Source: an uncultured Planctomycetota bacterium (lineage in GTDB: Bacteria > Planctomycetota > Phycisphaerae > UBA1845 > Fen-1342). From it: DNA of 64,000 bases. The notes under the pieces are model-generated. The model worked only from the letters and a program-made list of their open reading frames with translations. It did not search any database and was not told the DNA's origin. Made by a program: the position numbers and the translations under genes. Positions 37,104 through 46,416 of this stretch are shown in pieces (within the stretch, counting starts at the first letter, position 1; every line of letters starts with the position of its first letter). Where the stretch lies: the NCBI GenBank assembly GCA_900696525.1, contig CAADGL010000017.1:104326-168325 (forward strand), read 5' to 3'.

Positions 37104-37397
37104 ATGGACGAAGCGTCCTTCCAGAAGCGATTAGGCGAGTTGATCTCGCAGATCGACACGCTGCCGCCAGATGAGCGCGATCGCCTCCGTGCGCTGGCTG
37201 CGGAGACCAAGCAGCGCCACGAGGATCTCAAGCGCAGCGTCAGCTCGATGCAGGAGAGCCTCGACTTTCTGCGGCTGTGGATCAAGTACATGCTCTTCGA
37301 CCTGGAGGCCACGCGCCGCGAGAACGCGTATCTGCGGAAGATGCTCGAACAGGATCCGGGGAACTCCAACAACAGCGACAACAGCGATCAGGCCTGA
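37104..37397 (+). CDS. Small predicted coiled-coil protein of unknown function
   Basis: 97 residues, start MDEASFQKRLGELISQIDTL. A strong GGAGGAAAG site 8 bases upstream argues for a real gene. The body is helical and heptad-like (ALAAETKQRHEDLKRSVSSM, then QESLDFLRLWIKYMLFDLEA, ATRRENAYLRKMLEQ), followed by an Asn/Ser-rich tail (GNSNNSDNSDQA). No membrane segment, no known motif. It is presumably cytoplasmic and oligomeric. I have an impression of similar proteins in planctomycetes but cannot confirm it. Confidence 0.7.
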   Translation: MDEASFQKRLGELISQIDTLPPDERDRLRALAAETKQRHEDLKRSVSSMQESLDFLRLWIKYMLFDLEATRRENAYLRKMLEQDPGNSNNSDNSDQA

Positions 37398-37856
37398 TGG
37401 GCCGCGGCAACGTCGGGGCCTGACGACAAGCCTTCATCTCTCGCGCCGCGCGACGTGCAACCCAGACGCGTCGTGCGGCGCCCTTTTTTGCGCCGCCCGC
37501 CGAGCCGATCGCTGATTCGCTGCGCCGGGCTGGCCGCGCCGCCGGTCGCCGCGGTATAATCGGGTGCAGTGCATCGGACAACCCCTGCGTTGCTCGACAC
37601 GGAAGAACCAAGTTTGCGGGGCCGATACGCTGGGACAGGGGAGGCCCAAGAGTCGATCGCCCGGCGTCAGCGCCAGGAGCGCCAGGCCGGGCCCGCCGGG
37701 GCCGCCCACGTTGCATGACGGGTTCCAGCAAACGTCTTCCACCGGCAATGGCGGAGGTTGCTGATTCAGGGACGGGCGCGCCGCGGGCACACGTGTGCCG
37801 GGTGCGCCCGCTTTGCTGAATACTCCACCGACACGCGGCGCAGCCGGGAGTGAGCA
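37398..37856 (+). ncRNA. 459-base gap with a possible promoter and terminator (candidate small RNA)
   Basis: A perfect TATAAT (37555-37560, no clear -35) and a strong terminator-like hairpin (37774-37815) bracket about 250 bases that hold only a low-complexity 66-codon frame (37564-37764) of doubtful reality. The arrangement could be a small RNA or a leader of the GT-C gene. It does not match SRP RNA, tmRNA, 6S or RNase P by the motifs I know. Confidence 0.25.
37774..37815 (+). terminator. Strong hairpin followed by a short U-run
   Basis: An inner palindrome GGCACACGTGTGCC sits inside an outer GGGCGC/GCGCCC stem and is followed by GCTTTGC. It resembles a terminator but the T-run is short. 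It lies 42 bases before the start of the GT-C gene. Confidence 0.45.
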
Positions 37857-39386
37857 TTGCGGGGCAGCCGGCCGGAGCAACGTCAACGGGCCCGGGAGGC
37901 GGCGGCCCCACCGGCTTCCCGCGCCCATTTGCGGCCGCTGCTCTGGACCGCCGTCATCGTGGCCGGCGTCGCCGTTCGTCTGATCGCCCTGTCTTGTGCG
38001 CCGCAGTACTCCTATCTGCCGGATCACATCAGTTTCCTCGACTGGTCGGCGTACGCGTACGATCACGGACCGTGGCGAATCTACGAGCTGGACGCCGGGC
38101 GGCCCGTGATCGTCAGACTCTACGACGCCCAGGGGCGGGCCGAGGACGTCGTTCGCGTCAACCGTCATGCCTGCAACTACCCGCCGCTCAGTGCCTACGG
38201 GCTCTGGCTCAAGGGCGCCTTATGGAGCGGTCTGGACAGCCGCGTTGCGACATTCGACCTGGGCCGGCGCCCGTCCGGAACAAGTACGATCATCCGCGGT
38301 CGAATCGCGAACACATTCCAGGCACGCCTGGCCAACGCGCTGCCGGCGATGGCGTGCGACTTCGCGCTGGCTGCGGGAGTGGCGGCGCTCGTGTCCGCGG
38401 TGTGCCGTGAATCAGGCGCGTGGCGGCGCCTGGGTGTGTTCACGGTCACCCTGCTGGCCCCGCCGATCTTTCTGGACTCGGCGTTCTGGAACCAGGTGGA
38501 CGCGTGGGTGACGGCCGAGCTGGTGTGGTGCCTGGTGCTGCTGCTGAGAGGTCGCTGGTGGCGGGCGGGGGTCGTTCTCGGGCTGGCCGCCGTCACAAAG
38601 CCGCAGGCGGTCCTGTTCGCGCCGGTGCTGGCCTATGCCGTGCTGGGGCTGCGCTTCGCGCCGGGCGGAACGTGGCGCGACAGCGCGAAGCTGCTGCGGA
38701 CGGCAGGCTCCGCGCTGGCAGCCATCGCGATCGTCGCCGCTCCATTCATGCTGAATGACGCCCGTGCCCCGGGCAATCCGCACGGCGCGTGGCGCTGGGT
38801 GCAGCGCAGCTACGTCGAGACGATCGGCAGCCCGTTGTACGAGCGCACGACGCTCAGCGCATTCAACCTCTGGTGGGTCGATCTGCTCGCGCAGGGGCGG
38901 CCCGGCGCCGCTGGCTGGGAGCCCCTTTGGGACCCGTCGGCAACCGTCGCGGGGCTGTCGAAATCGGCCTGGGGCAAGGTCCTGCTGGCCGCCGCGCTGC
39001 TCGTCGCGGGCGGCTTGTGCGCCTGGCGCTGGCGATGGGGTCGCGCGAGCTGGGTGGCGATGGCGGCGGTGACGATGCTGGCCGCGTTCGCGCTCCCGAC
39101 GCGCGTGCACGAGCGCTATGTCTATTTCTGCATTCCTTTTCTCGTGGCCATGGGCGCGTTGCGGCCTTGGTGGATGGCGCCGGCGGCAGCCATGCTGATC
39201 GTGGGTACGTTCGAGATGACGTCGTTTCGCTGGGCGGGCCTCGGCGCGCTGTATCGGCCGGACAGCCTGGCGTGGGCGGGATCGCTGCTGCTGGCGCTTC
39301 TGACGCTCGCCAGCCTCGGCGCGACGGTCCTGCTGTTGGGCGCGGAGAGAGAAACCCGCGCTGGAACAAGCCCGCGCCCGCGTTAG
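37857..39386 (+). CDS. GT-C-type polytopic membrane glycosyltransferase
   Basis: 509 residues with about ten membrane helices. The first extracytoplasmic loop has the DHISFLDWSAYAYDHGPWRI and NYPPLSAYGLWLKGALWSG segments; later come FWNQVDAWVTAELVWCLVLL, a TKPQAVLFAPVLAY segment and RVHERYVYFCIPFLVAMGAL, all typical of integral-membrane mannosyl/arabinosyl-type transferases that use lipid-linked sugars. The acceptor is unknown. The start is a TTG preceded by GGGAG at 6 bases; no ATG is close. The gene stands alone before the aldehyde dehydrogenase. Confidence 0.75.
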   Translation: MRGSRPEQRQRAREAAAPPASRAHLRPLLWTAVIVAGVAVRLIALSCAPQYSYLPDHISFLDWSAYAYDHGPWRIYELDAGRPVIVRLYDAQGRAEDVVRVNRHACNYPPLSAYGLWLKGALWSGLDSRVATFDLGRRPSGTSTIIRGRIANTFQARLANALPAMACDFALAAGVAALVSAVCRESGAWRRLGVFTVTLLAPPIFLDSAFWNQVDAWVTAELVWCLVLLLRGRWWRAGVVLGLAAVTKPQAVLFAPVLAYAVLGLRFAPGGTWRDSAKLLRTAGSALAAIAIVAAPFMLNDARAPGNPHGAWRWVQRSYVETIGSPLYERTTLSAFNLWWVDLLAQGRPGAAGWEPLWDPSATVAGLSKSAWGKVLLAAALLVAGGLCAWRWRWGRASWVAMAAVTMLAAFALPTRVHERYVYFCIPFLVAMGALRPWWMAPAAAMLIVGTFEMTSFRWAGLGALYRPDSLAWAGSLLLALLTLASLGATVLLLGAERETRAGTSPRPR

Positions 39387-39436
39387 AATAACCAACGGTT
39401 CGAGCTGAGACCCGCTTGCTCATCAGGAGAACGCCC

Positions 39437-40912
39437 ATGTCCACCGCCACGCTTTCGTCTCCGCCCAAGGTCAAGATCGGCCCCACCAAGCTGCTCATCA
39501 ATGGAGAGTGGCAGGCCGCCGCCAGCGGCAAGACCTTCCCCACGATCAACCCGGCGACCGAGGAGGTCATCGCCCAGGTCGCGGAGGGTGACGCCGCCGA
39601 CGTCGAGTCGGCCGTGAAGGCGGCCCGGCGGGCGTTCGACGAAGGGCCGTGGTCGAAGATGTCGGCGACGGAGCGCGGCAAGCTGCTGTTGAAGCTGGCC
39701 GACCTGATCGAGGCCAACCGCAAGGAGCTGGCCGAGCTGGAGACGCTCGACAACGGCAAGCCGCTGGGCGAGTCGATCAAGGCCGACCTGCCGCTGACGA
39801 TCATGTGCTATCGCTACTTTGCCGGCTGGGCCGACAAGATTCACGGCAAGACGATCCCGATCAACGGCCCGTATTTCTGCTACACGCGGCACGAGCCGGT
39901 CGGCGTCGCGGGCCAGATCATCCCATGGAACTTCCCGATGCTGATGCAGGCGTGGAAGCTCGGCCCGGCGCTGGCCGCCGGCTGCACGGTCGTGCTCAAG
40001 CCCGCCGAGCAGACGCCGCTCTCGGCGCTGCGGATCGGCGAGCTCATCATGGAGGCGGGCTTTCCGCCGGGCGTCGTCAATATCGTCCCCGGCTACGGGC
40101 CGACGGCGGGCGCGGCGATCGCGCGGCACATGGACGTCGACAAGGTGGCCTTCACGGGCAGCACCGAGGTCGGCCACATCATCATGAAGCACGCGGCGGA
40201 GACGAACCTGAAGCGCGTGACGCTGGAGCTGGGCGGCAAGAGCCCGAACGTGGTCTTTGCCGACACCGACCTCGACGCGGCGGTTGAGGGGGCGTACTTC
40301 GGGCTGTTCTTCAACCAGGGCCAATGCTGCGTGGCGGGCTCGCGGCTGTTCGTCGAGGAGAAGATCCACGATCAGTTCGTCGAGAAGATGGTCGCCAAGG
40401 CCAAGGCGCGCAAGGTCGGCGACCCGTTCGCCCGCGAGACGATGCAGGGCCCGCAGGTCGACCGCGACCAGTTCGAGAAGGTCATGGGCTACATCGACAG
40501 CGGCAAGAAGGAGGGCGCCAAGCTGCTTGCGGGCGGCGGCCGCGTCGGCCAGAAGGGCTTCTTCGTCGAGCCGACGGTCTTCGGCGACGTGAAGGACGAC
40601 ATGAAGATCGCCCGCGAGGAGATCTTCGGCCCGGTCATGAGCATCATCCGCTTCAAAGACCTCGACGAGGTCGTGCAGCGCGCCAACCGCACGATGTACG
40701 GCCTTGCCGCCGCCGTCTGGACCAAGGACATCACCAAGGCGCACGCCATCGCCAACCGGGTCCGCGCGGGGACCGTCTGGGTGAACTGCTACGACGTCTT
40801 CGACGCCGCGGCGCCGTTCGGCGGCTTCAAGCAGAGCGGCGTGGGCCGCGAGCTTGGCGAGTACGGCTTGCAAGCCTACACCGAGGTCAAGACGGTCGTC
40901 GTGAAGCTGTAA
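39437..40912 (+). CDS. NAD(P)+-dependent aldehyde dehydrogenase
   Basis: 491 residues, the normal ALDH length. It shows the catalytic Glu in [16 protein letters not shown], nucleophile Cys in [40 protein letters not shown]-binding [10 protein letters not shown] and [15 protein letters not shown]. It oxidises an aldehyde to the acid with NAD(P)+; the form is like class 1/2 aldehyde/betaine aldehyde dehydrogenases, with no way to fix the substrate. AGGAGA lies 8 bases before ATG 39437. It could follow on from other central catabolism here but has no operon partner. Confidence 0.93.
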   Translation: MSTATLSSPPKVKIGPTKLLINGEWQAAASGKTFPTINPATEEVIAQVAEGDAADVESAVKAARRAFDEGPWSKMSATERGKLLLKLADLIEANRKELAELETLDNGKPLGESIKADLPLTIMCYRYFAGWADKIHGKTIPINGPYFCYTRHEPVGVAGQIIPWNFPMLMQAWKLGPALAAGCTVVLKPAEQTPLSALRIGELIMEAGFPPGVVNIVPGYGPTAGAAIARHMDVDKVAFTGSTEVGHIIMKHAAETNLKRVTLELGGKSPNVVFADTDLDAAVEGAYFGLFFNQGQCCVAGSRLFVEEKIHDQFVEKMVAKAKARKVGDPFARETMQGPQVDRDQFEKVMGYIDSGKKEGAKLLAGGGRVGQKGFFVEPTVFGDVKDDMKIAREEIFGPVMSIIRFKDLDEVVQRANRTMYGLAAAVWTKDITKAHAIANRVRAGTVWVNCYDVFDAAAPFGGFKQSGVGRELGEYGLQAYTEVKTVVVKL

Positions 40913-41035
40913 CGCCGCCGCCCATCGAGGGCAGCAGCGATCTCTGCTGCGTGTGGCGCCGGCTGGCTCGCCTGCCGCCGGGCCATTGGCTTTGTCACGG
41001 GCTGATAGCCTGCGCCGCGCCTCTGCTTGCCGCCT

Positions 41036-41947
41036 TCAGCGGATCAGCCCGCGCTGCCGCAGGTAGCCGAGCACCAGCGTGTCGAACGGCACGCGCGTGC
41101 TGGTGAACAGGTACGTGATGCCGCGCTGCGTGCAGTAGTCCTTGAGCTCCGTGCAATACGCCTGGAGCATCGCCTTGTACTTGGTCAGCAGCGGCCGGCT
41201 GATCGTCACTTCCGCCACGTCCTCGTCCTCCACGTCAACCAGCTTCAGGTCGCCCGTAAGCGGCGGGTCGATCTCGTCCGGGCTGAGGACCTGGACGGCG
41301 TAGAGATCGAGATTGAGCCCCAGGAGATAACGCAGTCCGGCGGCGAAGCCGCCCTTGTCCATGAAGTCGCTGAGCACGACGACGACGCCCTTGCCCTTGT
41401 GCCGGGTGGCGAAGCGCCGCGCGACCTCGCCGAAGTTGGACTGGCCCTCCATCGGGATCGCTTCGAGAAAGCGGATCACCTGCGATACCAGCCGCCGGCC
41501 GCGCACGCCGCGCATCTCGTGCGACAGCCGGTCGGAGTAGCCGTAGAGGCTGACGCGGTCGTAGTTCACCAGGCCGATGTAGGCGAGGGCGGCGGCGACG
41601 CGTTTGACGTAGAGGCCCTTGTGCGGGTCGCCCCAGTCCATGCTGCGCGAGCAGTCGAACAGGACGGTGACGTTGAGGTCCTCCTCCTCCATGAAGAGCT
41701 TGATGAGCAGGCGCTCCAGCCGGGCGTAGATGTTCCAGTCGAGGAAGCGCAGGTCGTCGCCGACGACGTAGTTGCGATAGTCGGCGAACTCGACGCTCTC
41801 GCCCTTGCGCTTGCTGCGGCGCTCGCCCTTCATGCGGCCGGCGAAGATCTTGCGGCTGAGCAGCTCGAGCCGGTCGAGCCGCGTCATGAACTCGGCGCTG
41901 AGCAACTCCTCCTGTGCCGTGGCCGGCTTGCGCGTCGCGGTCGCCAT
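41036..41947 (-). CDS. DUF58 domain protein (VWA-like)
   Basis: 303 residues. The DUF58 core is seen in VEFADYRNYVVGDDLRFLDW, followed by a von Willebrand A-like domain with a MIDAS-type DCSRSMDWG and FMEEEDLNVTVLFDCSRSMD. Such proteins normally stand beside a MoxR ATPase as a chaperone-like pair, often before large von Willebrand proteins; here neither neighbour is MoxR, so the partner is elsewhere or lost. No signal peptide; cytoplasmic. Confidence 0.85.
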   Translation of the reverse strand: MATATRKPATAQEELLSAEFMTRLDRLELLSRKIFAGRMKGERRSKRKGESVEFADYRNYVVGDDLRFLDWNIYARLERLLIKLFMEEEDLNVTVLFDCSRSMDWGDPHKGLYVKRVAAALAYIGLVNYDRVSLYGYSDRLSHEMRGVRGRRLVSQVIRFLEAIPMEGQSNFGEVARRFATRHKGKGVVVVLSDFMDKGGFAAGLRYLLGLNLDLYAVQVLSPDEIDPPLTGDLKLVDVEDEDVAEVTISRPLLTKYKAMLQAYCTELKDYCTQRGITYLFTSTRVPFDTLVLGYLRQRGLIR

Positions 41948-42054
41948 GGGCGCATCTTAGGCCGGCGCACGCCGCCCGGCGACGGGTGGCGTGCGCGGGT
42001 CGAAGCGCGAGCCGTGGAGACGGGCGCCGCGCGGATTCCGCCGCCGCCGCGACC

Positions 42055-43248
42055 TTACGCGCCGGCCGAGAGTCCGACGGCTGCCACGTCGGCCGCGGCG
42101 GTCGCCGTCGCCGGCTGCGGCCGGCGCTCGTCGACGCGGATCGGCTTGTGGAGCACGCGGGCAAAGACGCGGCAGAACTGCCGCGCGGCGCGCGTCCACG
42201 AGAACTGCCGCGAGCGGGCGTGTCCGCGCGCTACCAGCCGCTCGCGGAAATCGCCGTCGGTGCAGATTTGGTGCACGGCCCGGGCGATCTCCTGCGGCGA
42301 GCGCGGCGGGACGAGGACCGCGGCATCGCCGGCGGCCTCGGGAATGGCGGTGCTGTTGACGGCGACGACGGGGCAGCCGCTGGCCATCGCTTCGATAAGC
42401 GGGATGCCGAAGCCCTCGAACACGCTGGGGTATACGAGGACGGCGCAGCGGCGCAGCATGTCAGCGATCTGCTGCGGGTTCTGATAGCCCAGCCAGCGGA
42501 CGCGGTCGGAGATGCCGAGCTCGGCGGCCAGGCGCTTGAAGGCGTCGAAGTCGCCCCAGCCGGCGAGATCAAGCGACCAGTCGTGCTGCGGGTGCTCGGT
42601 CACGAGCTGCGCCAACGCCCGGAGCAGTGAGCCGGTGTCCTTGTAGTCGTCGGGCGACTGGATGGCGCACAGGCGGAACGGGTCGCGCCCGTCGCTGGTG
42701 GGCTGGGCGTCGCGGTAGCGCTGGCTCAGGCCGTAGTAGATGGTGTCGTTGCGCGGCCGCGACGAAGGAACGAGGCGCTCGGAGCGCTCGCGCACGTGGT
42801 TGGAGATGAAGACGTTGGCGTCGGCCCGGCGCAGCGCCCAGCGGGCCCCCAGCGAGATCAGCAGGAACCGCACGCCGAGCTTCAGGTACGCCGAGAATCC
42901 GTCGGCAAAGCAGGTGAACAGGTTCTGATGGTGGACGACCTGCGGGCAGGGGGCGCCGCCGACGAAGAACGTGTTGGTCAGAAGCAGATCGGCGCCCAGA
43001 CGCCTGAGCAGCCGCGGCAGGCCATAGCGGATCCACAGTTGGCGCCTGGCGGTCCCCATCATCGGTACGCGCAGCGTATTCGGACCCCAGCCGGAGGCCT
43101 CGAGCTCGCGGATTGTCTCGGGCCGGCTCGCGAGGATGGTGATGTCGAGGTCCGCGTCGATGTTCCGCCAGCCTTCGAGCAGCCCCAGGAGATTCGTGAG
43201 TCCGCCGCCAGGAGCGGTCGGAACGGAGTTGATGACGAGCTTGACCAT
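42055..43248 (-). CDS. Glycosyltransferase, family GT4
   Basis: 397 residues from MVKLVINSV (GGAG about 11 bases upstream); the frame also opens 28 codons earlier without a ribosome-binding site. The GT-B fold is visible: N-terminal GGLTNLLGLLEGWRN, NDTIYYGLSQRY switch, then the donor-binding QNPQQIADMLRRCAVLVYPS and FEGFGIPLIEAMASGCPVVA (EX7E motif). It transfers a sugar from a nucleotide donor to an unknown acceptor, plausibly in exopolysaccharide or envelope glycan synthesis; no polysaccharide cluster surrounds it. It is separated from DUF58 by 107 bases. Confidence 0.85.
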   Translation of the reverse strand: MVKLVINSVPTAPGGGLTNLLGLLEGWRNIDADLDITILASRPETIRELEASGWGPNTLRVPMMGTARRQLWIRYGLPRLLRRLGADLLLTNTFFVGGAPCPQVVHHQNLFTCFADGFSAYLKLGVRFLLISLGARWALRRADANVFISNHVRERSERLVPSSRPRNDTIYYGLSQRYRDAQPTSDGRDPFRLCAIQSPDDYKDTGSLLRALAQLVTEHPQHDWSLDLAGWGDFDAFKRLAAELGISDRVRWLGYQNPQQIADMLRRCAVLVYPSVFEGFGIPLIEAMASGCPVVAVNSTAIPEAAGDAAVLVPPRSPQEIARAVHQICTDGDFRERLVARGHARSRQFSWTRAARQFCRVFARVLHKPIRVDERRPQPATATAAADVAAVGLSAGA

Positions 43249-43664
43249 GTCGTCCGGGCTCCGGTTGCCGCAGTACGCCGGCGCTGCGACGGGCGCTGAG
43301 GACGGGCGGGAGAGGCTGAATTCCGCGAGCATGCAGGCGCAATCAGAGCTCGGCCCGAATTCTGCGCGGACGCTGCCCTCTCCTAGTGGTCGTAAGCGCG
43401 GAACGCCTTTCCTCTAATCAAGCATAGGTGTGGCGGCCTCTGCCAAGTCAATCGTGGCGGCCTGAAAAAAATCCGCCGGCACGGTCCGGGAGCGGTTGCG
43501 GGCTCTCTCGCCAGACGTTCCACCCGAAAATATCGGACGACCGCATTTCAACAGCCCTCGCGCGAATACGCGCGGCACCCGCCCCGTCAACACCATCGGT
43601 TCGAATGCGGACAACCTCGGCTCGGGGCCGGGACGCACGACACGTACTCGAAAGGAGCACGACC
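43249..43664. other. Divergent intergenic region
   Basis: 416 bases between the GT4 gene (minus) and the repetitive exported protein (plus). A direct repeat GTGGCGGCCT occurs at about 43431-43440 and 43452-43461, followed by an A-run. No gene or RNA is supported; the long leader before the exported-protein gene suggests a regulated promoter. Confidence 0.35.
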
Positions 43665-44384
43665 ATGAAACGCCTCATGACCTGCCTTGCTTCGCTGGCC
43701 CTCATCGCCGCTCCCCTGGCCCTCGCCGGGGAGGCCACCGCGATTTCTACGGCCACCAACGGCGGCCGTGCCACCGCCAGCGCGACGGCGCGCGGAAACG
43801 CGTCCTCGACGGCCATCGCCGGCGCCACCAACGGCGGCCGGGCGATCGCCAACAGCGACGCCGTGGCCCGCGGCCGCGCCGCCGCAAACAGCCGAGCCGT
43901 GGCCGTGGCGGATCATGGCCTGGCGATCAGCAACTCGCGGGCCGACGCGCGCAGCCGCTTCGGCGGGTCGGCGCTGGCTGACAGCGAGAGCATTGCGGCG
44001 ACGGTCGGCGGCGTGTCGATCTCGAACAGCGAAGCGATCGCGCGTGGCCAGTTGTTCGGCCGAGCCGAGAGCTTCTCGACCTCGACGGCCCTGAGCAATC
44101 ACGGCGTCGCGCTCAGTGACAGCCGGGCCGTGAGCCGTGGCCTGCTGGGCGGCCGGGCCGTGAGCGTCAGCGACTCAATCGCGGACACCTTTGGCGGGGT
44201 GGCGATCAGTGGCGTCGAGGCGGACAGCGCCGCGGGTTTCCGGGCGCACTCGTTCTCCAACGGCGTGGGCGTCAGCGTCAGCGGCCCGCTCCGGACCGCA
44301 ACGGCGAAGGTCTATGCCGGCAGCCGCGCCGGGGCCCTCGGCGTGAGCCGGTCGAACGCGGCGGTGATCGAGATTCGCCGCTGA
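43665..44384 (+). CDS. Exported repetitive probable beta-solenoid protein
   Basis: 239 residues. The signal peptide MKRLMTCLASLALIAAPLAL is cleaved near LAGEA; the entire mature part is made of repeated short-side-chain segments such as GGRAIANSDAVARGRAAANS, GLAISNSRADARS, GVSISNSEAIARGQLFG, GVALSDSRAVSRGLLGG and GVAISGVEADSAAG. Alternating Ala/Ser/Asn/Gly with periodic Arg and Gly turns suggests a beta-solenoid or beta-helix of about 20-25 residues per turn. No catalytic motif is visible. AGGAG precedes the ATG at 8 bases. It could be an adhesin, a surface or an ice/polymer-binding protein; that is a guess. Confidence 0.72.
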   Translation: MKRLMTCLASLALIAAPLALAGEATAISTATNGGRATASATARGNASSTAIAGATNGGRAIANSDAVARGRAAANSRAVAVADHGLAISNSRADARSRFGGSALADSESIAATVGGVSISNSEAIARGQLFGRAESFSTSTALSNHGVALSDSRAVSRGLLGGRAVSVSDSIADTFGGVAISGVEADSAAGFRAHSFSNGVGVSVSGPLRTATAKVYAGSRAGALGVSRSNAAVIEIRR

Positions 44385-44435
44385 TTAGACAGCCCGGGCG
44401 CCGGCGGAGATCGCCGGCCCATTGCAGGAGACCGT

Positions 44436-44481
44436 CGGAGGCGGGCCGGTTGTCGAGATGATCGACGCCGGCCCGCCTCCG
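44436..44481. terminator. Long perfect hairpin between convergent genes
   Basis: A 14-bp perfect stem (CGGAGGCGGGCCGG pairing with CCGGCCCGCCTCCG) is extended by an inner GTCGA/TCGAC stem. It lies between the 3' ends of two convergent genes. No U-run follows on either side, so it may act as a bidirectional terminator or mRNA-end stabiliser. Confidence 0.55.
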
Positions 44482-44513
44482 GCTCAATGCGCGGGCCGCT
44501 GCCCTGGCTTTGA

Positions 44514-46088
44514 TCAGCCGCCGAAGTTGCTCAGGAGCAGACCGAGGTCGCCCTGGCCGATGCAGCCGCTGTCGTCGAGGTCGGCGGAGGGGTTGTACCC
44601 CGGATCGCCGGCGCACGTGCCCCAGGCCGTAAGCAGCAGGCCAAGGTCGCTCTGGTCGACGTCGCCGTCGCCGTCGATGTCGCCAACGACGCCGCCGAGC
44701 ACTTCGCCCACGAGCGAGATCACCCACTGCGGGTTCTCGGGCGCGTCAGAGACGATGGTGAGCGTGCCGCTCTTCGGCCCGGGCGTGGAGGTGTCCATGC
44801 TGACGACGTGCAGGTTGCCGGCGCCGCCCGGGGGCTCGACGAACGCCCCGCCCGGGACGGCGAAGCCGGCGGAGGCGCTGAGCGTGTAATCGAGCGCGTC
44901 GATTCCGGCGGCGTTCCACAGGGCGACGTCGCCCGCGTTGGTAACGGTGAACGTCTGCTCCGCCAGATCATCGAGCGCGACCTGCCCGAAGTCGATCAGC
45001 ACCGGGGCGTCGATCTTGGCCGGGACGCGGAAGTCTGCGAAGACCGGCAGGTGTCCGCCGTTGGCCGCGGCGGTGACCAGGGCCTGGGCGATGACCGGAC
45101 CGACCATGGTGTTTCCGTTGATGCGCAGCGAGCTGTTGCAGCTCGTGCCGTCGTTGCCCCAGGCGCGATAGGAATGATTGGCGTCGTTCCACGTCGTCGT
45201 GCTGTAGGGGATTCCGGGCTGGCCGATGTACGCGAGCCCCTGACCGTCCAGCAGCGAAAGCTCCATCAGGATCTGGTCGTGACGGTCGTCCATGCCCCCG
45301 GCGCCGGCGGGGTCCTGCGTGTGCACGAACTGGAACGCGCAGTTGTTGTTCCAGTGGCCCGGCGTGCTGATCGGGTCGAAGAAGCGGCCGGTGTCGTTGG
45401 TCTGCGAGGACACCAGGACCTGGTAGGCCTCTTCCTGCGACGTCTGGACGTTGAGGTCGCCGCACAGCATGAAGTGGTACGCCGGGTTCAGCGTTTCGGC
45501 ATTCGCGCGGATGCGCGTCGCCTCGAGGGCGCGGCGGGCCTGGTCTTCGGATGTCGCGCCGGCCTTCATGTGCGAGCTGTAGATCGCCAGGATCGCCGCG
45601 TTCGCGTTGTAGTCCTTCGGCCGGACAAGGTAGCGCATGGTGTTGCGCGGCTGGTTCGGCGGCGGCCCGCCGACGGCGATGGTCGCAACCTGGAGCAGGT
45701 CGACGCGTGTGGTGCGATAGAACAGCGCGCTGTCGGTGTCGTTGCCGTTGACGAACTGTCCAGCGGCCCAGTCGCCGGGGCTGCCGGGTGCGTTGTTCAG
45801 CAGGCTGAGAAAGGCGTTGACGCTGGCCTGGCTGATGAACTCCTGGCAGACGAGCACGTCGGGCGCCAGCGCGCGGCCCTCGAACTGCCCGTAGATGGCC
45901 GCTCTGAATGCGGCGTCGCGCGAATCGGGCAGGTTGTTGCTGTAGTTCGTGACGTTCCACTCGCAGATGCGCAGTTGCGCAACCGCGACGGACGCAGTCC
46001 CGCACGTCATCACGGTGGTCAGACACAGAATCGCTCGTTGAATCCTCAAACCCGTCCTCCTTGGCGTCGCGCTGACGGCGTGCCCCAT
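44514..46088 (-). CDS. Secreted endonuclease/exonuclease/phosphatase-family protein with dockerin-like tail
   Basis: 524 residues. A signal segment (IQRAILCLTTVMTCGTASVA) is followed by an EEP domain: LRICEWNV, DVLVCQEFI, IYSSHMKAGA, FMLCGDLNVQTS and DDRHDQILM, carrying the Asn, Glu, Asp and His expected of the DNase I/phosphodiesterase superfamily. Then comes a beta-sandwich domain like ASPM/SPD2/Hydin (FGQVALDDLAEQTFTVTNAG) and a dockerin-like tail with two calcium loops (GDIDGDGDVDQSDLG, then ADLDDSGCIGQGDLG). It is probably an extracellular nuclease or phosphodiesterase anchored via the tail. AAGGG precedes the ATG. Confidence 0.85.
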   Translation of the reverse strand: MGHAVSATPRRTGLRIQRAILCLTTVMTCGTASVAVAQLRICEWNVTNYSNNLPDSRDAAFRAAIYGQFEGRALAPDVLVCQEFISQASVNAFLSLLNNAPGSPGDWAAGQFVNGNDTDSALFYRTTRVDLLQVATIAVGGPPPNQPRNTMRYLVRPKDYNANAAILAIYSSHMKAGATSEDQARRALEATRIRANAETLNPAYHFMLCGDLNVQTSQEEAYQVLVSSQTNDTGRFFDPISTPGHWNNNCAFQFVHTQDPAGAGGMDDRHDQILMELSLLDGQGLAYIGQPGIPYSTTTWNDANHSYRAWGNDGTSCNSSLRINGNTMVGPVIAQALVTAAANGGHLPVFADFRVPAKIDAPVLIDFGQVALDDLAEQTFTVTNAGDVALWNAAGIDALDYTLSASAGFAVPGGAFVEPPGGAGNLHVVSMDTSTPGPKSGTLTIVSDAPENPQWVISLVGEVLGGVVGDIDGDGDVDQSDLGLLLTAWGTCAGDPGYNPSADLDDSGCIGQGDLGLLLSNFGG

Positions 46089-46416
46089 GGCGAACCCTTG
46101 TAGCCCGGCATCATTAGGTTTCTGTTAACAGGACGGCACTTGCGCCGCTGGGACGCCAATCCGCGACGGGCGACAGTATAGCCGACAGGCGTGGAGGATA
46201 CACGCGAGCAGGCTTCCGGAACCGCTTGCGGAACTCTGTTGCGCCGCTGAGATGCCGAACTACTCGTTGGCGCACGGACAACGGGGACGCCGATGGAAGC
46301 TCGCGGCGCCGTCCGCGGTTCGGTGGCGTGCTGATAAGACGGAAGCTAGAATGTCGGATTCTGCCGCGGCGACGAGACCGACCGGCGCGCAAGGAATACA
46401 CCAAGGAGACAAAGGG
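46089..46416. other. Divergent intergenic region
   Basis: 328 bases between the nuclease-like gene (minus) and the large exported protein gene (plus). It contains a small palindrome CTGTTAACAG at about 46123-46132 and two TATA-like patches, but no promoter pair of convincing quality. Frames that cross it lack ribosome-binding sites. Confidence 0.35.

Noticed and set aside
37398..37856. SRP RNA, tmRNA, 6S or RNase P RNA
   Set aside because: The diagnostic motifs of these RNAs, such as the GGAAG-containing SRP tip or the tmRNA TTCGA arm, are absent.
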